Shown here piece by piece: positions 50,793 through 60,903 of a DNA stretch of 64,000 bases; the first letter of the stretch is position 1, and every line of letters begins with the position of its first letter. The stretch comes from Candidatus Caldilinea saccharophila. GTDB lineage: Bacteria > Chloroflexota > Anaerolineae > Caldilineales > Caldilineaceae. The position numbers and the translations under genes were made by a program. The notes beneath the pieces are model-generated. The model ran no database searches. It was not told where the DNA came from and saw nothing but the letters and a program-made list of their open reading frames with translations. The DNA lies in the NCBI GenBank assembly GCA_016710365.1, contig JADJVW010000006.1, positions 62,001 through 126,000 on the forward strand. The letters are read 5' to 3'.

Positions 50793-50968
50793 GCTTCACC
50801 TCTGACTATCAATACCGTGATATACGCCGCCGTTTTCTAATGTATCAACAAAGACACCACGGCGTTGCATCCATCACGTCTTGTTTCGTTTTACAACCCG
50901 CTACAGTGACGCACCAAATGCACATTGTATACGGGCGCTAAGCGCAACTCTACCACTCTACCATAACC

Positions 50969-51788
50969 TTAGGGCAGGGTCAAAATTTCAGGCCCGTTAT
51001 TGGTAATTGCAATTGTGTGCTCGAAGTCGCGGTCAAGCTGTGATCCTTGCTGATCACCGTCCACTTGTCACGCAGCGTGCGCGTCTGCCAGGTGCCAAGC
51101 TGCACCATCGGCTCAAGGGCAATCACCAATCCCGGTCGCAAAATGGTCTGTCCGTCCGGATCCTGGCTTTCGTAGTTAAGCACCTGGGGCGCCTCAGCAT
51201 CTGACGGCCAACGCCGTGGCCTGTATATTCGCGCACGATATGCATCTTGTGCGCCTCGACATAGCGTTGCACCGCGCGACTGACGTCCACGATGCGTTTG
51301 CCGACGTGCGCTTGGTCAATGCCCTCGTAGAGTCCCTGCTCCGTGACGCGCATCAGTTCCTGCGCATCCGGGCTGATTCCGCCCACAGCGTAGGCCCACG
51401 CACTGTCGCCGATAAAGCCGCGATAGCGCACCCCTACGTCGATGCTGATGATGTCGCCTTCCTGGAGCACGCGATCCGCTTTGGGGATGCCGTGCACCAA
51501 CTCTTCGTTGATGCTGGCGCAGATATGGGCAGGAAAGCCACGATACCCTAAGAAACAGGAAGTCGCGTTGTACTTGCTCATGGTCTCGACGGCAAGACTG
51601 TCCAGCTCCAGGGTGCTGACGCCAGGATGGATGGCTTCGCGCAGCGCAGCATGAACCCGCGCCACGATCCGCCCCGCTTCACGCATGATTTGAATCTCGC
51701 GCGGGCTTTTCAGTTGGACTTCAGGGCGCTGCGCGGATGGCGCCGGACGCCGTAATGCCTGGCTATTCTGCCGTCGAAACATGTTCAT
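50969..51788 (-). CDS. map: Methionine aminopeptidase, type I, two frameshifts
   Basis: The metal ligands are present in ISIDVGVRYRGFIGDSAW, EYTGHGVGRQM, ALEPMV and, in the shifted frame, FEHTIAITN. The frame breaks near 51198, where one base of CAGATGCATGAG seems missing, and again near 51025, where one C seems missing. Reading through them restores a normal 272-codon protein ending at 50969. The enzyme removes the initiator methionine. It overlaps adk by 4 bases. The breaks are most likely sequence errors because the gene is essential. Confidence 0.92.
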
Positions 51789-52441
51789 ATCGCCACCACT
51801 GCACGCAGCGCCTGTTGCACGCCCTCGATCGATTGCGTCCCATCCACTTCGCGCAAGATGCCTTTGGCGTAGTAATAACCGATCAGCGGCGCCGTTTGTT
51901 TGTAATAGACAAACAGGCGATTGCGCACAGTCGCTTCCTGGTCATCGTCGCGCTGATACAACTCGCCGCCATCAACATTGCAGACGCCCACCCGTTTAGA
52001 CGGGTTGTAAAGTACGTGATAGACCGCACCACAGGTGCGACAAGAACGCCGGCCAGTGATGCGCCGGATGGTCTCGTCGTCCTCCACCTGGATCAGCGGC
52101 GTCACGTGTACGCCACCGTAGGGGGCCGTCATTTTGTCGAAAGCAGTCGCCTGCATCAGATTGCGCGGGAAGCCATCCATAATGGCGCCGCGCTCGCAAT
52201 CCGGCTGTTGGAGACGATCCTCCACCATGCGGATGGTCACGTTGTCCGGGACAAGATCCCCGCGATCCATGTAGCTTTTGGCCAGCTTGCCCAACTCGGT
52301 TTGATTCTTCAGATTGTAGCGGAAGATATCACCCGTCGAGATTTGCGGCAGACCGGTGGATTGCTCCAACAGCTTGGCCTGAGTGCCTTTACCGGCGCCA
52401 GGCACCCCTAGCAAAACGACGAAGATACGCTGCTCGCTCAT
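51785..52441 (-). CDS. adk: Adenylate kinase, zinc-binding LID form
   Basis: The protein has 218 residues with the P-loop GVPGAGKGTQ and the AMP-binding ISTGDIFRYN. The LID domain carries cysteines (CRTCGAVYH and GVCNVDGG) that bind zinc. It lies between secY and map, the common secY-adk-map order. It balances AMP, ADP and ATP. Confidence 0.96.
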   Translation of the reverse strand: MSEQRIFVVLLGVPGAGKGTQAKLLEQSTGLPQISTGDIFRYNLKNQTELGKLAKSYMDRGDLVPDNVTIRMVEDRLQQPDCERGAIMDGFPRNLMQATAFDKMTAPYGGVHVTPLIQVEDDETIRRITGRRSCRTCGAVYHVLYNPSKRVGVCNVDGGELYQRDDDQEATVRNRLFVYYKQTAPLIGYYYAKGILREVDGTQSIEGVQQALRAVVAI

Positions 52442-52500
52442 AACGGTCTCCTAGTGTGATCGAGATAGAGAAGCTCAAGTTAGAGAAATCTAAGGAACAA

Positions 52501-52527
52501 GAGACCGGGGTTTGCACCTCCGGTCTC
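52501..52527. repeat. Hairpin between secY and adk
   Basis: GAGACCGG (52501-52508) pairs with CCGGTCTC (52520-52527) across an 11-base loop. It may stabilise the mRNA or attenuate expression of the downstream genes. A related stem lies between rpmD and rplO. Confidence 0.65.
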
Positions 52528-52574
52528 CACTCTTCTCGACATCGATGGTTGGGGCGTCTGACTTCCCTAACCGC

Positions 52575-53921
52575 TTACCGAATGAACCCTTCATAGTTGC
52601 GCATCATCAACTGCGCCTCGATCTGCTTCATCGTATCCAGCACGACGCCAACCACGATGAGCATACCGGAACTGCTGATAATCAGCGAGTTGTAATTGGT
52701 CATTACACCAGTTCCACCGCCAAAAAGCAGGTCAACCAAGCTGCCGATCACGAAGGGCAGCACAGCCATGAAGCCCAGGAACAGCGCGCCGACAAGCGTA
52801 ATACGCCCCAGCACATTGTTCAGATACTGCTCCGTACGCGGTCCCGGGCGAATGCCAGGAATGAAGCCGCCTTGCTTCTGCAACGTCTCCGGCAGATTCT
52901 GCTGGCGGAACATCACATCCGTGTAGAAGTACGTAAACGCTGCCGTCAACAGGAAGTAGAAGACCCAGTAGAAGGCGTTCGTTGGGCTGAAGAACTGCAG
53001 GATCGCATTGGCGATGGCCCCGATCCAGTCGGTGCGCCCGACAAAATAGCTGGCGAGCGTACTGGGCAGAATGAGCAGACTCTGCGAGAAAATCAGCGGA
53101 ATCATGCCGGCGGTGTTGACGCGCAGCGGAATGTACGTGCTCTGCCCGCCAACCATCATCATCCGGTTGCCGCGCATCGTGCGCACACGCTTGCCATATT
53201 GCACTGGAATGCGGCGTTGACCTTCCTGCACCCAGACGATCAACACGATCGTGGCGATGGTGACGACGATAAAGACCGCCAGCAGCACTGGATTCTGCGA
53301 CAGCAACTGCAATTGGAAGGGCACATTAGACAAGATGCCCGCAAAAATGATCAGCGAGATACCGTTGCCGATGCCTTGCTCTGTGATCAACTGGCCAATC
53401 CAGACGCCGAGCATGGTGCCGGCTGTCATGCCGACAATGATCGTGACGGTCGACATCAGGTCGCCGGGGGAGAACCCCCAGTTCGGCAACACCGGAATAT
53501 TGCCCACGGCATTGCTGCTCAGCAACGTGCCTTGGGCGATAGCCTGGAGGATGGCTAATGGAATCGTCATCCACAGGGTGTATTGGTTGATCTTAGCGCG
53601 TCCGCCTTCGCCTTCCTTGCTGAGCTCTTCCAAAGCAGGAATAATGGGAATGAGCAACTGCAAGATAATCGACGCCGTGATGTATGGGTAGACGCCTAGC
53701 GCCATGACCCCCATGCGCGACAAACCGCCACCGCTGAAGAAGTTCAGGAAATTCAGCAAAATATTGTCGTTTTGCTGAAAAATCGAGGACAGCGCTTGAT
53801 GATCGACGCCGGGCAACGGAATATTAGCAGGAAGACGATAGAACGCGAGAAGACTGAAAGTAACAAACAGCTTCTGACGCAGATCTGGCAATCGGAATGC
53901 ATTGCGTACGGCTTCAAGCAT
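52575..53921 (-). CDS. secY: Preprotein translocase subunit SecY
   Basis: The protein has 448 residues with ten predicted membrane helices. It opens with the cytoplasmic helix RNAFRLPDLRQKLFVTF and carries VPIRYGK-like sequence (RIPVQYGKRV), GMIPLIFSQSL and GFIPGIRPG, hallmark SecY loops. It is the protein-conducting channel and lies between rplO and adk. Confidence 0.96.
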   Translation of the reverse strand: MLEAVRNAFRLPDLRQKLFVTFSLLAFYRLPANIPLPGVDHQALSSIFQQNDNILLNFLNFFSGGGLSRMGVMALGVYPYITASIILQLLIPIIPALEELSKEGEGGRAKINQYTLWMTIPLAILQAIAQGTLLSSNAVGNIPVLPNWGFSPGDLMSTVTIIVGMTAGTMLGVWIGQLITEQGIGNGISLIIFAGILSNVPFQLQLLSQNPVLLAVFIVVTIATIVLIVWVQEGQRRIPVQYGKRVRTMRGNRMMMVGGQSTYIPLRVNTAGMIPLIFSQSLLILPSTLASYFVGRTDWIGAIANAILQFFSPTNAFYWVFYFLLTAAFTYFYTDVMFRQQNLPETLQKQGGFIPGIRPGPRTEQYLNNVLGRITLVGALFLGFMAVLPFVIGSLVDLLFGGGTGVMTNYNSLIISSSGMLIVVGVVLDTMKQIEAQLMMRNYEGFIR

Positions 53922-54018
53922 TCGGCTAGTTCCTTTCTAAAAGGATCGATACACGGTGAACAGACGCCCAGAATGGTGAAACGCCATTCCGCACATCTCT
54001 CACCATTTGCCTACAGTT

Positions 54019-54498
<480 letters not shown>

Positions 54499-54532
54499 AA
54501 ATATCCTTGTCATCTGGAGCGAACCTTGCAAA

Positions 54533-54571
54533 AGAGACTGGGTTTCGACAACTGTGCAAAAGCCAGTCTCT
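54533..54571. repeat. Hairpin between rpmD and rplO
   Basis: AGAGACTGG (54533-54541) pairs with CCAGTCTCT (54563-54571). It shares the GAGACYGG word with the secY-adk hairpin and with the tandem array at 38584-38744. Confidence 0.6.
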
Positions 54572-54583
54572 CGCTTGATTCGG

Positions 54584-54778
54584 TTATTCGCTTATTTCCA
54601 ACATGTGTGACACGGTGTTGATCATGCCACGCACCGCCGGGTTATCCGACTTTTCGACGATCTGATTGAGCTTGGAAAGCCCCAACGCAATGACGGTGCG
54701 TTTCTGGCTTTCCGTATAGCCAATCGGACTGCGCACCAGCTTGATACGGATCGTCTTGGCCTGCTTCTGCTCAGCCAT
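54584..54778 (-). CDS. rpmD: Ribosomal protein L30 (uL30)
   Basis: The protein has 64 residues with IRIKLVRSPIGYTESQKRTV and LGLSKLNQIVEK, typical of bacterial L30. Its start overlaps the end of rpsE by 8 bases. Confidence 0.95.
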   Translation of the reverse strand: MAEQKQAKTIRIKLVRSPIGYTESQKRTVIALGLSKLNQIVEKSDNPAVRGMINTVSHMLEISE

Positions 54779-55331
54779 GCGTCTCCTCCTTATACCAAAA
54801 TGGCGCCAATTGACGCGGATCTACACCGCGGTAAGCCGCTTCGGCGCGGAAGTCTTGCAATTGCGTCAACGCGGTAAAGGTCGCCTGCACCACATTGAGG
54901 ATATTGTCGCTGCCCAGCGATTTGCTCAAAATGTCGCTGACGCCAGCCGCTTCGACCACCGCGCGCACGCCACCGCCGGCAATCACGCCTGTGCCCGGGC
55001 TTGCCGGTTTCAGCATGACCTGGCCTGAGCCGAATTTGGCAGTGACCTCATGCGGAATGGTGTTTCCCAACCGCGGCACACTGATCATCGTCTTCTTCGC
55101 ACGATCCGACGCCTTACGGATGGCATCCGGCACTTCACGCGCCTTGCCAATACCGACGCCGACGCGTCCCTGTTTGTCGCCCACCACCACCACTGCGCGG
55201 AAGGCAAAACGGCGACCACCCTTCACTACCTTCGCAGTGCGGGTGAGATGGACGACGCGCTCTTCAAACTCATCGCGACGATCTTCGCGCTCTTTCTCGC
55301 GCTCTTTGCTCTTTCGTTCTTTCTTCGCCAT
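54771..55331 (-). CDS. rpsE: Ribosomal protein S5 (uS5)
   Basis: The protein has 186 residues. After a charged N-terminal extension, the double-stranded RNA-binding part (VVVVGDKQGRVGVGIGKA) and the C-terminal VVEAAGVSDILSKSLGS pattern are present. It acts at the mRNA entry site. The order is rplR-rpsE-rpmD. Confidence 0.96.
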   Translation of the reverse strand: MAKKERKSKEREKEREDRRDEFEERVVHLTRTAKVVKGGRRFAFRAVVVVGDKQGRVGVGIGKAREVPDAIRKASDRAKKTMISVPRLGNTIPHEVTAKFGSGQVMLKPASPGTGVIAGGGVRAVVEAAGVSDILSKSLGSDNILNVVQATFTALTQLQDFRAEAAYRGVDPRQLAPFWYKEETHG

Positions 55332-55355
55332 CTTTATTCTCCCAGCAACTGCCGA

Positions 55356-55721
55356 TTAGAATTCCAGCCCGCCTTCGCGGCTGCTGTCTGCCAATGCTTT
55401 CACACGGCCATGATACGGGTACCCACCGCGATCGAACACCACGCGGGTGACGCCTTTTGCCTTGGCCCGCTCCGCCACGGCCTGACCGATGGCCTTGGCC
55501 TGCTCAATCTTGGTGAGCGAAGCCACCTGACCACGCAGATCGCGATCCACCGTAGAGGCAGCCGCCAGCGTTGTCCCTGTGGTGTCGTCAATCACCTGGG
55601 CATAGATGTGCTCCAGGCTGCGGAAGACATTCAAGCGCGGCCGGTCGGTTGTTCCATGCACTTTTGTGCGCACACGTGCGTGACGCCGTTCGCGTGCAAC
55701 TGCACGACTCACTTTCGCCAT
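55356..55721 (-). CDS. rplR: Ribosomal protein L18 (uL18)
   Basis: The protein has 121 residues with RPRLNVFRSLEHIYAQVIDD and VVFDRGGYPYHGRVKALA, the 5S rRNA-binding L18 pattern. It lies between rplF and rpsE. Confidence 0.96.
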   Translation of the reverse strand: MAKVSRAVARERRHARVRTKVHGTTDRPRLNVFRSLEHIYAQVIDDTTGTTLAAASTVDRDLRGQVASLTKIEQAKAIGQAVAERAKAKGVTRVVFDRGGYPYHGRVKALADSSREGGLEF

Positions 55722-55733
55722 TGTTGGTTACTC

Positions 55734-56291
<558 letters not shown>

Positions 56292-56303
56292 GGCTATCCT
56301 CCC

Positions 56304-56699
56304 CTACCAAACGTTGCAGAGGATCTCACCGCCGAGGCGTTCGCGGCGCGCCTTGCGCCCCGTCATCAGCCCCTTCGGCGTGGAGACGATGTTAATCCCC
56401 AGACCACTGCGCACCCACGGAATGTCCTTGGCCCCACTGTAATGGCGACGGCCAGGACGGCTGACGCGATCAAGGCCGGAAATCACCGGACGTCCTTGTG
56501 GGGTGTATTTAAGACGCACGATCAACTTGGGCTGCGGCATTTCATCGGTCACCGCATAACCCGCAACGAACCCTTCTTCGGCCAGAATTTGCGCAATGCT
56601 CATTTTGATTTTTGAACTGGGCATTACAACTTGCTTCTGTTTGACCATGCTGCCGTTGCGAATACGGGTCAACATGTCGGCAATTGGATCATTTACCAT
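56304..56699 (-). CDS. rpsH: Ribosomal protein S8 (uS8)
   Basis: The protein has 131 residues and opens MVNDPIADMLTRIRNG. It contains RVSRPGRRHYSGAKDIP and GINIVSTPKGLMTGRKAR, both diagnostic of S8. It lies between rpsN and rplF. Confidence 0.97.
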   Translation of the reverse strand: MVNDPIADMLTRIRNGSMVKQKQVVMPSSKIKMSIAQILAEEGFVAGYAVTDEMPQPKLIVRLKYTPQGRPVISGLDRVSRPGRRHYSGAKDIPWVRSGLGINIVSTPKGLMTGRKARRERLGGEILCNVW

Positions 56700-56855
56700 T
56701 TGATTTTCTCCTCAGGCTACTCTTGCAACCTCAGTATTTGAGTGAAGTTGTAGTTAGCAACCGAGCAACTGAAGACCGTGGACGTTCGTCGCTCGCACTG
56801 GCACATAGGTCACAGTGCGCCTCGCCCGCCTTGTGCGGTCGGCTTGATGCTCTAT

Positions 56856-57038
56856 TTACCAGCTCGACTTCACGACGCCCGGCAACTTGCCCTGCAAAGC
56901 TTCCTGACGGAAACAGATGCGGCACAGACCAAACCGGCGCATATATCCGCGCGAACGTCCACACACTTTGCAGCGGTTGCGGACGCGCACTTCATACTTC
57001 TTCCGGCCTTCTTTGATAACCATCGACTTCTTAGCCAC
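56856..57038 (-). CDS. rpsN: Ribosomal protein S14, zinc type (uS14)
   Basis: A GTG start at 57038 gives 60 residues beginning MAKKSMVIKEGRKK and containing CKVCGRSRGYMRRFGLCRIC and PGVVKSSW. The two CxxC pairs form the zinc knuckle of the short S14 form. A longer open frame runs into it from rplE, but the family length, the AAGGGG site and the position between rplE and rpsH support this start. Confidence 0.93.
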   Translation of the reverse strand: MAKKSMVIKEGRKKYEVRVRNRCKVCGRSRGYMRRFGLCRICFRQEALQGKLPGVVKSSW

Positions 57039-57049
57039 AGCAATCCCCT

Positions 57050-57476
57050 TTACCGCTTGAACGGCATATCCATCAGCGCCAACATGCGGCGCGCTTCTTC
57101 GTCGGATGCGGCCGCGCTGGCGCGGCAGGACAATGCTGATCAGGCGATCCAGAAAATCCCACATCCGATCACCGCGCAGGGTGACTTTCACGCCGACGGG
57201 CATGCCCTCGCGCAGCTTGAAAGCAGCGATCGAGTTGCGCGCCTTGGTGATGACCGGCTTCTGTCCCGTAACAATTGCCAGGTCGCCTGCCGCAGCTTCC
57301 ATCGCCTTGCTGTTCTGAAGCGCTTCGCCCATGCCAATGTTGACGGCGATCTTCTGAACGCGCGGCGCCTGCATGACGCTGCTATAGTTGAATTCCTTCA
57401 TCAAGGCAGGTACGATTTCTTCTCGGTAACGCATCTTGAGCCGGGGCGCAGGTCGCGTTGCTTGTTGTTCAGTCAT
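57050..57476 (-). CDS. rplE: Ribosomal protein L5 (uL5), internal deletion and frame change
   Basis: The start at 57476 (MTEQQATRPAPRLKMRY) leads into a normal N-terminal half (VQKIAVNIGMGEALQNS; GVKVTLRGDRMWDFLDRL). At about 57115-57127 the sequence jumps from ISIVLPR directly to SDEEARRMLALMDMPFKR, the C-terminal helix, in another frame. The block in between, about 45 to 50 residues in other L5 proteins and including the NYTLG and FPEIDYD segments, is missing. L5 is needed to bring 5S rRNA into the 50S subunit, so an assembly error is more likely than a true deletion. Confidence 0.88.
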
Positions 57477-57541
57477 GGTATTTTTTGCTCCTCGCCCGCA
57501 GACGCCGCCCGCATCGCCCATCCCAGCGCCGCCCATCACGC

Positions 57542-57596
57542 GTTGCGAAACACAGTGTGGCGAACACAATCCGGCGAAACACGGCCTGGCGAAAGG
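57542..57596. repeat. Short tandem repeat in the rplX-rplE spacer
   Basis: About four imperfect copies of a 14-15-base unit beginning GCGAAACAC or GCGAACAC lie in the 136-base gap, which is unusually long here. No gene is seen in it. Confidence 0.55.
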
Positions 57597-57612
57597 TCAG
57601 GCAAACAGATGA

Positions 57613-57972
57613 TTATTTCTTCGGTTTCGGTAACGGCGCACCGGTCTTGCGATCGACGCGTTCTTTGCTGCCATCGTTGGCAACTTCGTAGGCCGCGCGA
57701 CTGGGCTTGCCGTCGGAGCCTACCAACATCACATTGCTAATGTGGAGCGGAGCTTCGCGTTCGATGCGCCCCGTCTGCGTGCCGACGCGACCGGTCGGCC
57801 GCTGATGGCGGATGACCAGGTTAGCGCCCGTCACAACCACAAATACACGGTTGGGGTCATAGGTCCCATCGGTATTTTTTTTGCGGATCACACGCTGCAC
57901 CTCGCCGCGGTGTCCTTTGTCGTCGCCGGCGATGACTTCGACTGTATCGCCCTTAGTAATTTTGACTTTCAT
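57613..57972 (-). CDS. rplX: Ribosomal protein L24 (uL24)
   Basis: The protein has 119 residues. It begins with a KOW motif (VKITKGDTVEVIAGDDKGHRG) and carries APLHISNVMLV, typical of L24. It starts 50S assembly. It lies between rplN and rplE. Confidence 0.96.
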   Translation of the reverse strand: MKVKITKGDTVEVIAGDDKGHRGEVQRVIRKKNTDGTYDPNRVFVVVTGANLVIRHQRPTGRVGTQTGRIEREAPLHISNVMLVGSDGKPSRAAYEVANDGSKERVDRKTGAPLPKPKK

Positions 57973-57985
57973 TTCCGCCCCTTCC

Positions 57986-58354
57986 TCACAGCACTTCCGG
58001 CGCCAGCGAGACGATTTTCATATAACCGCCTTCACGCAGTTCGCGCGCCACCGGCCCGAAAATGCGTGTGCCGCGCGGATTCTTGTTGTCGTCGATGATC
58101 ACGGCGGCGTTCTCGTCGAAGCGGATGTAGCTCCCATCGGCGCGGCGCACGGGGCGCGTCGTTCGCACGATCACCGCGCGCACGACATCCCCCTTTTTGA
58201 CGCTGCCGGTTGGGCTGGCAGCCTTGACCGTGGCTACGATGACATCACCGATGGCAGCGTAACGGCGAGAACTGCCACCACGGACACGAATGGTCAAGAG
58301 CTCTTTCGCTCCCGTGTTGTCGGCTACTTTGAGCCGGCTTTCCTGCTGAATCAT
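57986..58354 (-). CDS. rplN: Ribosomal protein L14 (uL14)
   Basis: The protein has 122 residues and opens MIQQESRLKVADNTGAKEL. It contains VVRAVIVRTTRPVRRADGS and GTRIFGPVARELRE, diagnostic of L14. It lies between rpsQ and rplX. Confidence 0.97.
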   Translation of the reverse strand: MIQQESRLKVADNTGAKELLTIRVRGGSSRRYAAIGDVIVATVKAASPTGSVKKGDVVRAVIVRTTRPVRRADGSYIRFDENAAVIIDDNKNPRGTRIFGPVARELREGGYMKIVSLAPEVL

Positions 58355-58372
58355 GGCGCAACTCCTCGATGA

Positions 58373-58645
58373 CTAGACGTTGGCTTCGTCAACGATGACC
58401 GCCCGCTGCAGGATCTCTTCGACAAAAAACTTCTTGTCCTTGCTGATCGGTCGGCATTCGCGGATGCGCACCACATCGCCCATCTGACAAGTATTGCTTT
58501 CATCGTGCACCTTGTACTTCTTATTGCGGCGCACGATTTTGCCATAAAGTGGGTGGCGGGTGACGCGCTCAATTGTTACGATAACGGTTTTATCCATCTT
58601 GTTGCTGGTAACCGTTCCCACCAGCGCCCTGCGTTGCTCACGCAT
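58373..58645 (-). CDS. rpsQ: Ribosomal protein S17 (uS17)
   Basis: The protein has 90 residues with LVGTVTSNKMDKTVIVTIE and VRIRECRPISKDKKF, the OB-fold pattern of S17. It lies between rpmC and rplN. Confidence 0.97.
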   Translation of the reverse strand: MREQRRALVGTVTSNKMDKTVIVTIERVTRHPLYGKIVRRNKKYKVHDESNTCQMGDVVRIRECRPISKDKKFFVEEILQRAVIVDEANV

Positions 58646-58656
58646 CTTGCATCTCC

Positions 58657-58854
58657 TTATTCACCCGCCAGCTCGCGCTCGCGCAGGATCGTTTTGATCC
58701 GGGCGATCTCCCGTTTTACTACTTGGAAACGCGCAGTATTGGCGAGCTTGCCCGTCGCACGCTGAAAGCGCAGGTTGAACAGTTCCTGGTAGGCATCATC
58801 CAATTTACGCGCCAATTCGGCGTTGTTTTGTGCTCGCAGTTCGATAGCAGTCAT
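58657..58854 (-). CDS. rpmC: Ribosomal protein L29 (uL29)
   Basis: The protein has 65 residues, all helical, with LARKLDDAYQELFNLRFQ and VVKREIARIKTILRE, characteristic of L29. It sits at the peptide exit tunnel. The order is rplP-rpmC-rpsQ. Confidence 0.96.
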   Translation of the reverse strand: MTAIELRAQNNAELARKLDDAYQELFNLRFQRATGKLANTARFQVVKREIARIKTILRERELAGE

Positions 58855-58865
58855 GATGCAGCTCC

Positions 58866-59279
58866 TCAGGCCCCGTGCTCTTCACGAGCGATGAACTGGG
58901 TCTTCATGGGCAACTTGGCTGCCGCCAGGCGAAATGCCTCACGCGCCTGATCCTCACGAACGCCCGCGATCTCCAAGACGATGCGCCCAGGTCGCACCGG
59001 CGCGACCCAGTGATCCACACTTCCCTTACCAGAACCCATGCGAGTTTCCGCCGCTCGCTTCGTGACCGGTCGTGACGGGAAAATTCGGATCCAAATCTTA
59101 CCGCCGCGGCGCACGTAACGCACGATCGCGCGACGCGCCGCTTCAATTTGGCGGCTGGTGACGTAATGACCCTCCAATGACTGAAGGCCATAGGTGCCAA
59201 ACGCCACCGAGCTGCCGCGGTACGCTTTGCCTTTCAAGCGTCCACGCTGCAGTTTGCGATACTTCACACGTTTTGGCAT
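58866..59279 (-). CDS. rplP: Ribosomal protein L16 (uL16)
   Basis: From the ATG at 59279 (MPKRVKYRKLQRGRLKG; an alternative start is two codons earlier) the protein contains RRGGKIWIRIFPSRPVTKR and MGSGKGSVDHWVAPV, the L16 signatures near the peptidyl transferase centre. Confidence 0.97.
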   Translation of the reverse strand: MPKRVKYRKLQRGRLKGKAYRGSSVAFGTYGLQSLEGHYVTSRQIEAARRAIVRYVRRGGKIWIRIFPSRPVTKRAAETRMGSGKGSVDHWVAPVRPGRIVLEIAGVREDQAREAFRLAAAKLPMKTQFIAREEHGA

Positions 59280-59285
59280 CAACAT

Positions 59286-59466
59286 AGTCGATTCTCCGTC
59301 TATCTCTTTCGATACGTTTTCTCACGAGTCATTTCAGATGGCAAAGAGCCACGGTCTCGCAAGAACTATATCGACTTTGCACATGTGGTAGGCAGATGGT
59401 TGGTGCACTGGCCGGCCTGAGAAAGCACATGCCTGAACACGCAATCGCCACCAATCAACAAACTCT
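59286..59466. other. Unusually long rpsC-rplP spacer
   Basis: These genes are usually nearly contiguous, but here about 180 bases separate them. I see no reading frame with homology and no strong stem. It could hold an internal promoter or processing site. Confidence 0.4.
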
Positions 59467-60180
<714 letters not shown>

Positions 60181-60191
60181 GTGAACCTCCC

Positions 60192-60566
60192 TTAGTTGCT
60201 ATTCGCCTTGCCGCCAGCCACACCAATGGCCGGGGCGCGTTCTTCCAGCACCACCGTGATGTGAGAAGAGCGACGCAGCCATGGTTTGAAGCGACCTCGC
60301 GCACCAAAGCGCCGCCATTTGCGGATCGGTGCGTCATCGGCATAGATTTTGGTGATGACCATATCTTTGGCATCGTAGCCAAAGTTCTCGACTGCGTTGG
60401 ACAAGGCGCTCTTTACCGTCTTAGCGACAAACTGCGCCGCCGACTGCGGCATATAACCGAGGATTGCCAACGCTTCCTCAGCTTGACGCCCACGCACTTC
60501 GTTGACCACCAGGCGCGTTTTCTGCGCACTGAGGCCGGTGAATTTCATCTTAGCAACGACTTCCAT
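60192..60566 (-). CDS. rplV: Ribosomal protein L22 (uL22)
   Basis: The protein has 124 residues with LSAQKTRLVVNEVRGRQAEEA and the hairpin-loop part RFKPWLRRSSHITVVLEE, which lines the exit tunnel. It lies between rpsS and rpsC. Confidence 0.96.
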   Translation of the reverse strand: MEVVAKMKFTGLSAQKTRLVVNEVRGRQAEEALAILGYMPQSAAQFVAKTVKSALSNAVENFGYDAKDMVITKIYADDAPIRKWRRFGARGRFKPWLRRSSHITVVLEERAPAIGVAGGKANSN

Positions 60567-60599
60567 CGTCCGTTCTCCGTTTCTTTACCTGGCCGTCGC

Positions 60600-60887
60600 C
60601 TACTTACGAAGGACCCTGGTTGCCTTTTCGGACCTGACATGGCCGCGGAAGAAGCGCGTCGGCGCAAACTCGCCCAGCTTGTGGCCGACCATGTTTTCCG
60701 AAATATAGACGGGAACATGGCGTCTGCCATCATGCACGGCGAGCGTGTGACCTACAAACTGCGGAAAGATCGTCGAGGCGCGCGACCAGGTCTTGAGAAC
60801 TTTGCGCTCGCCCTTCCGATTCATTTCCTCAACGCGCTTCAGCAGCTTTGGGCTGACAAAAGGGCCTTTTTTCAGTGATCGTGACAT
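60600..60887 (-). CDS. rpsS: Ribosomal protein S19 (uS19)
   Basis: The protein has 95 residues and opens MSRSLKKGPFVSPKLLKRV. It contains FVGHTLAVHDGRRHVPVYI and MVGHKLGEFAPTR, diagnostic of S19. It lies between rplB and rplV. Confidence 0.97.
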   Translation of the reverse strand: MSRSLKKGPFVSPKLLKRVEEMNRKGERKVLKTWSRASTIFPQFVGHTLAVHDGRRHVPVYISENMVGHKLGEFAPTRFFRGHVRSEKATRVLRK

Positions 60888-60903
60888 CTTTCACTCCTAT
60901 CCT

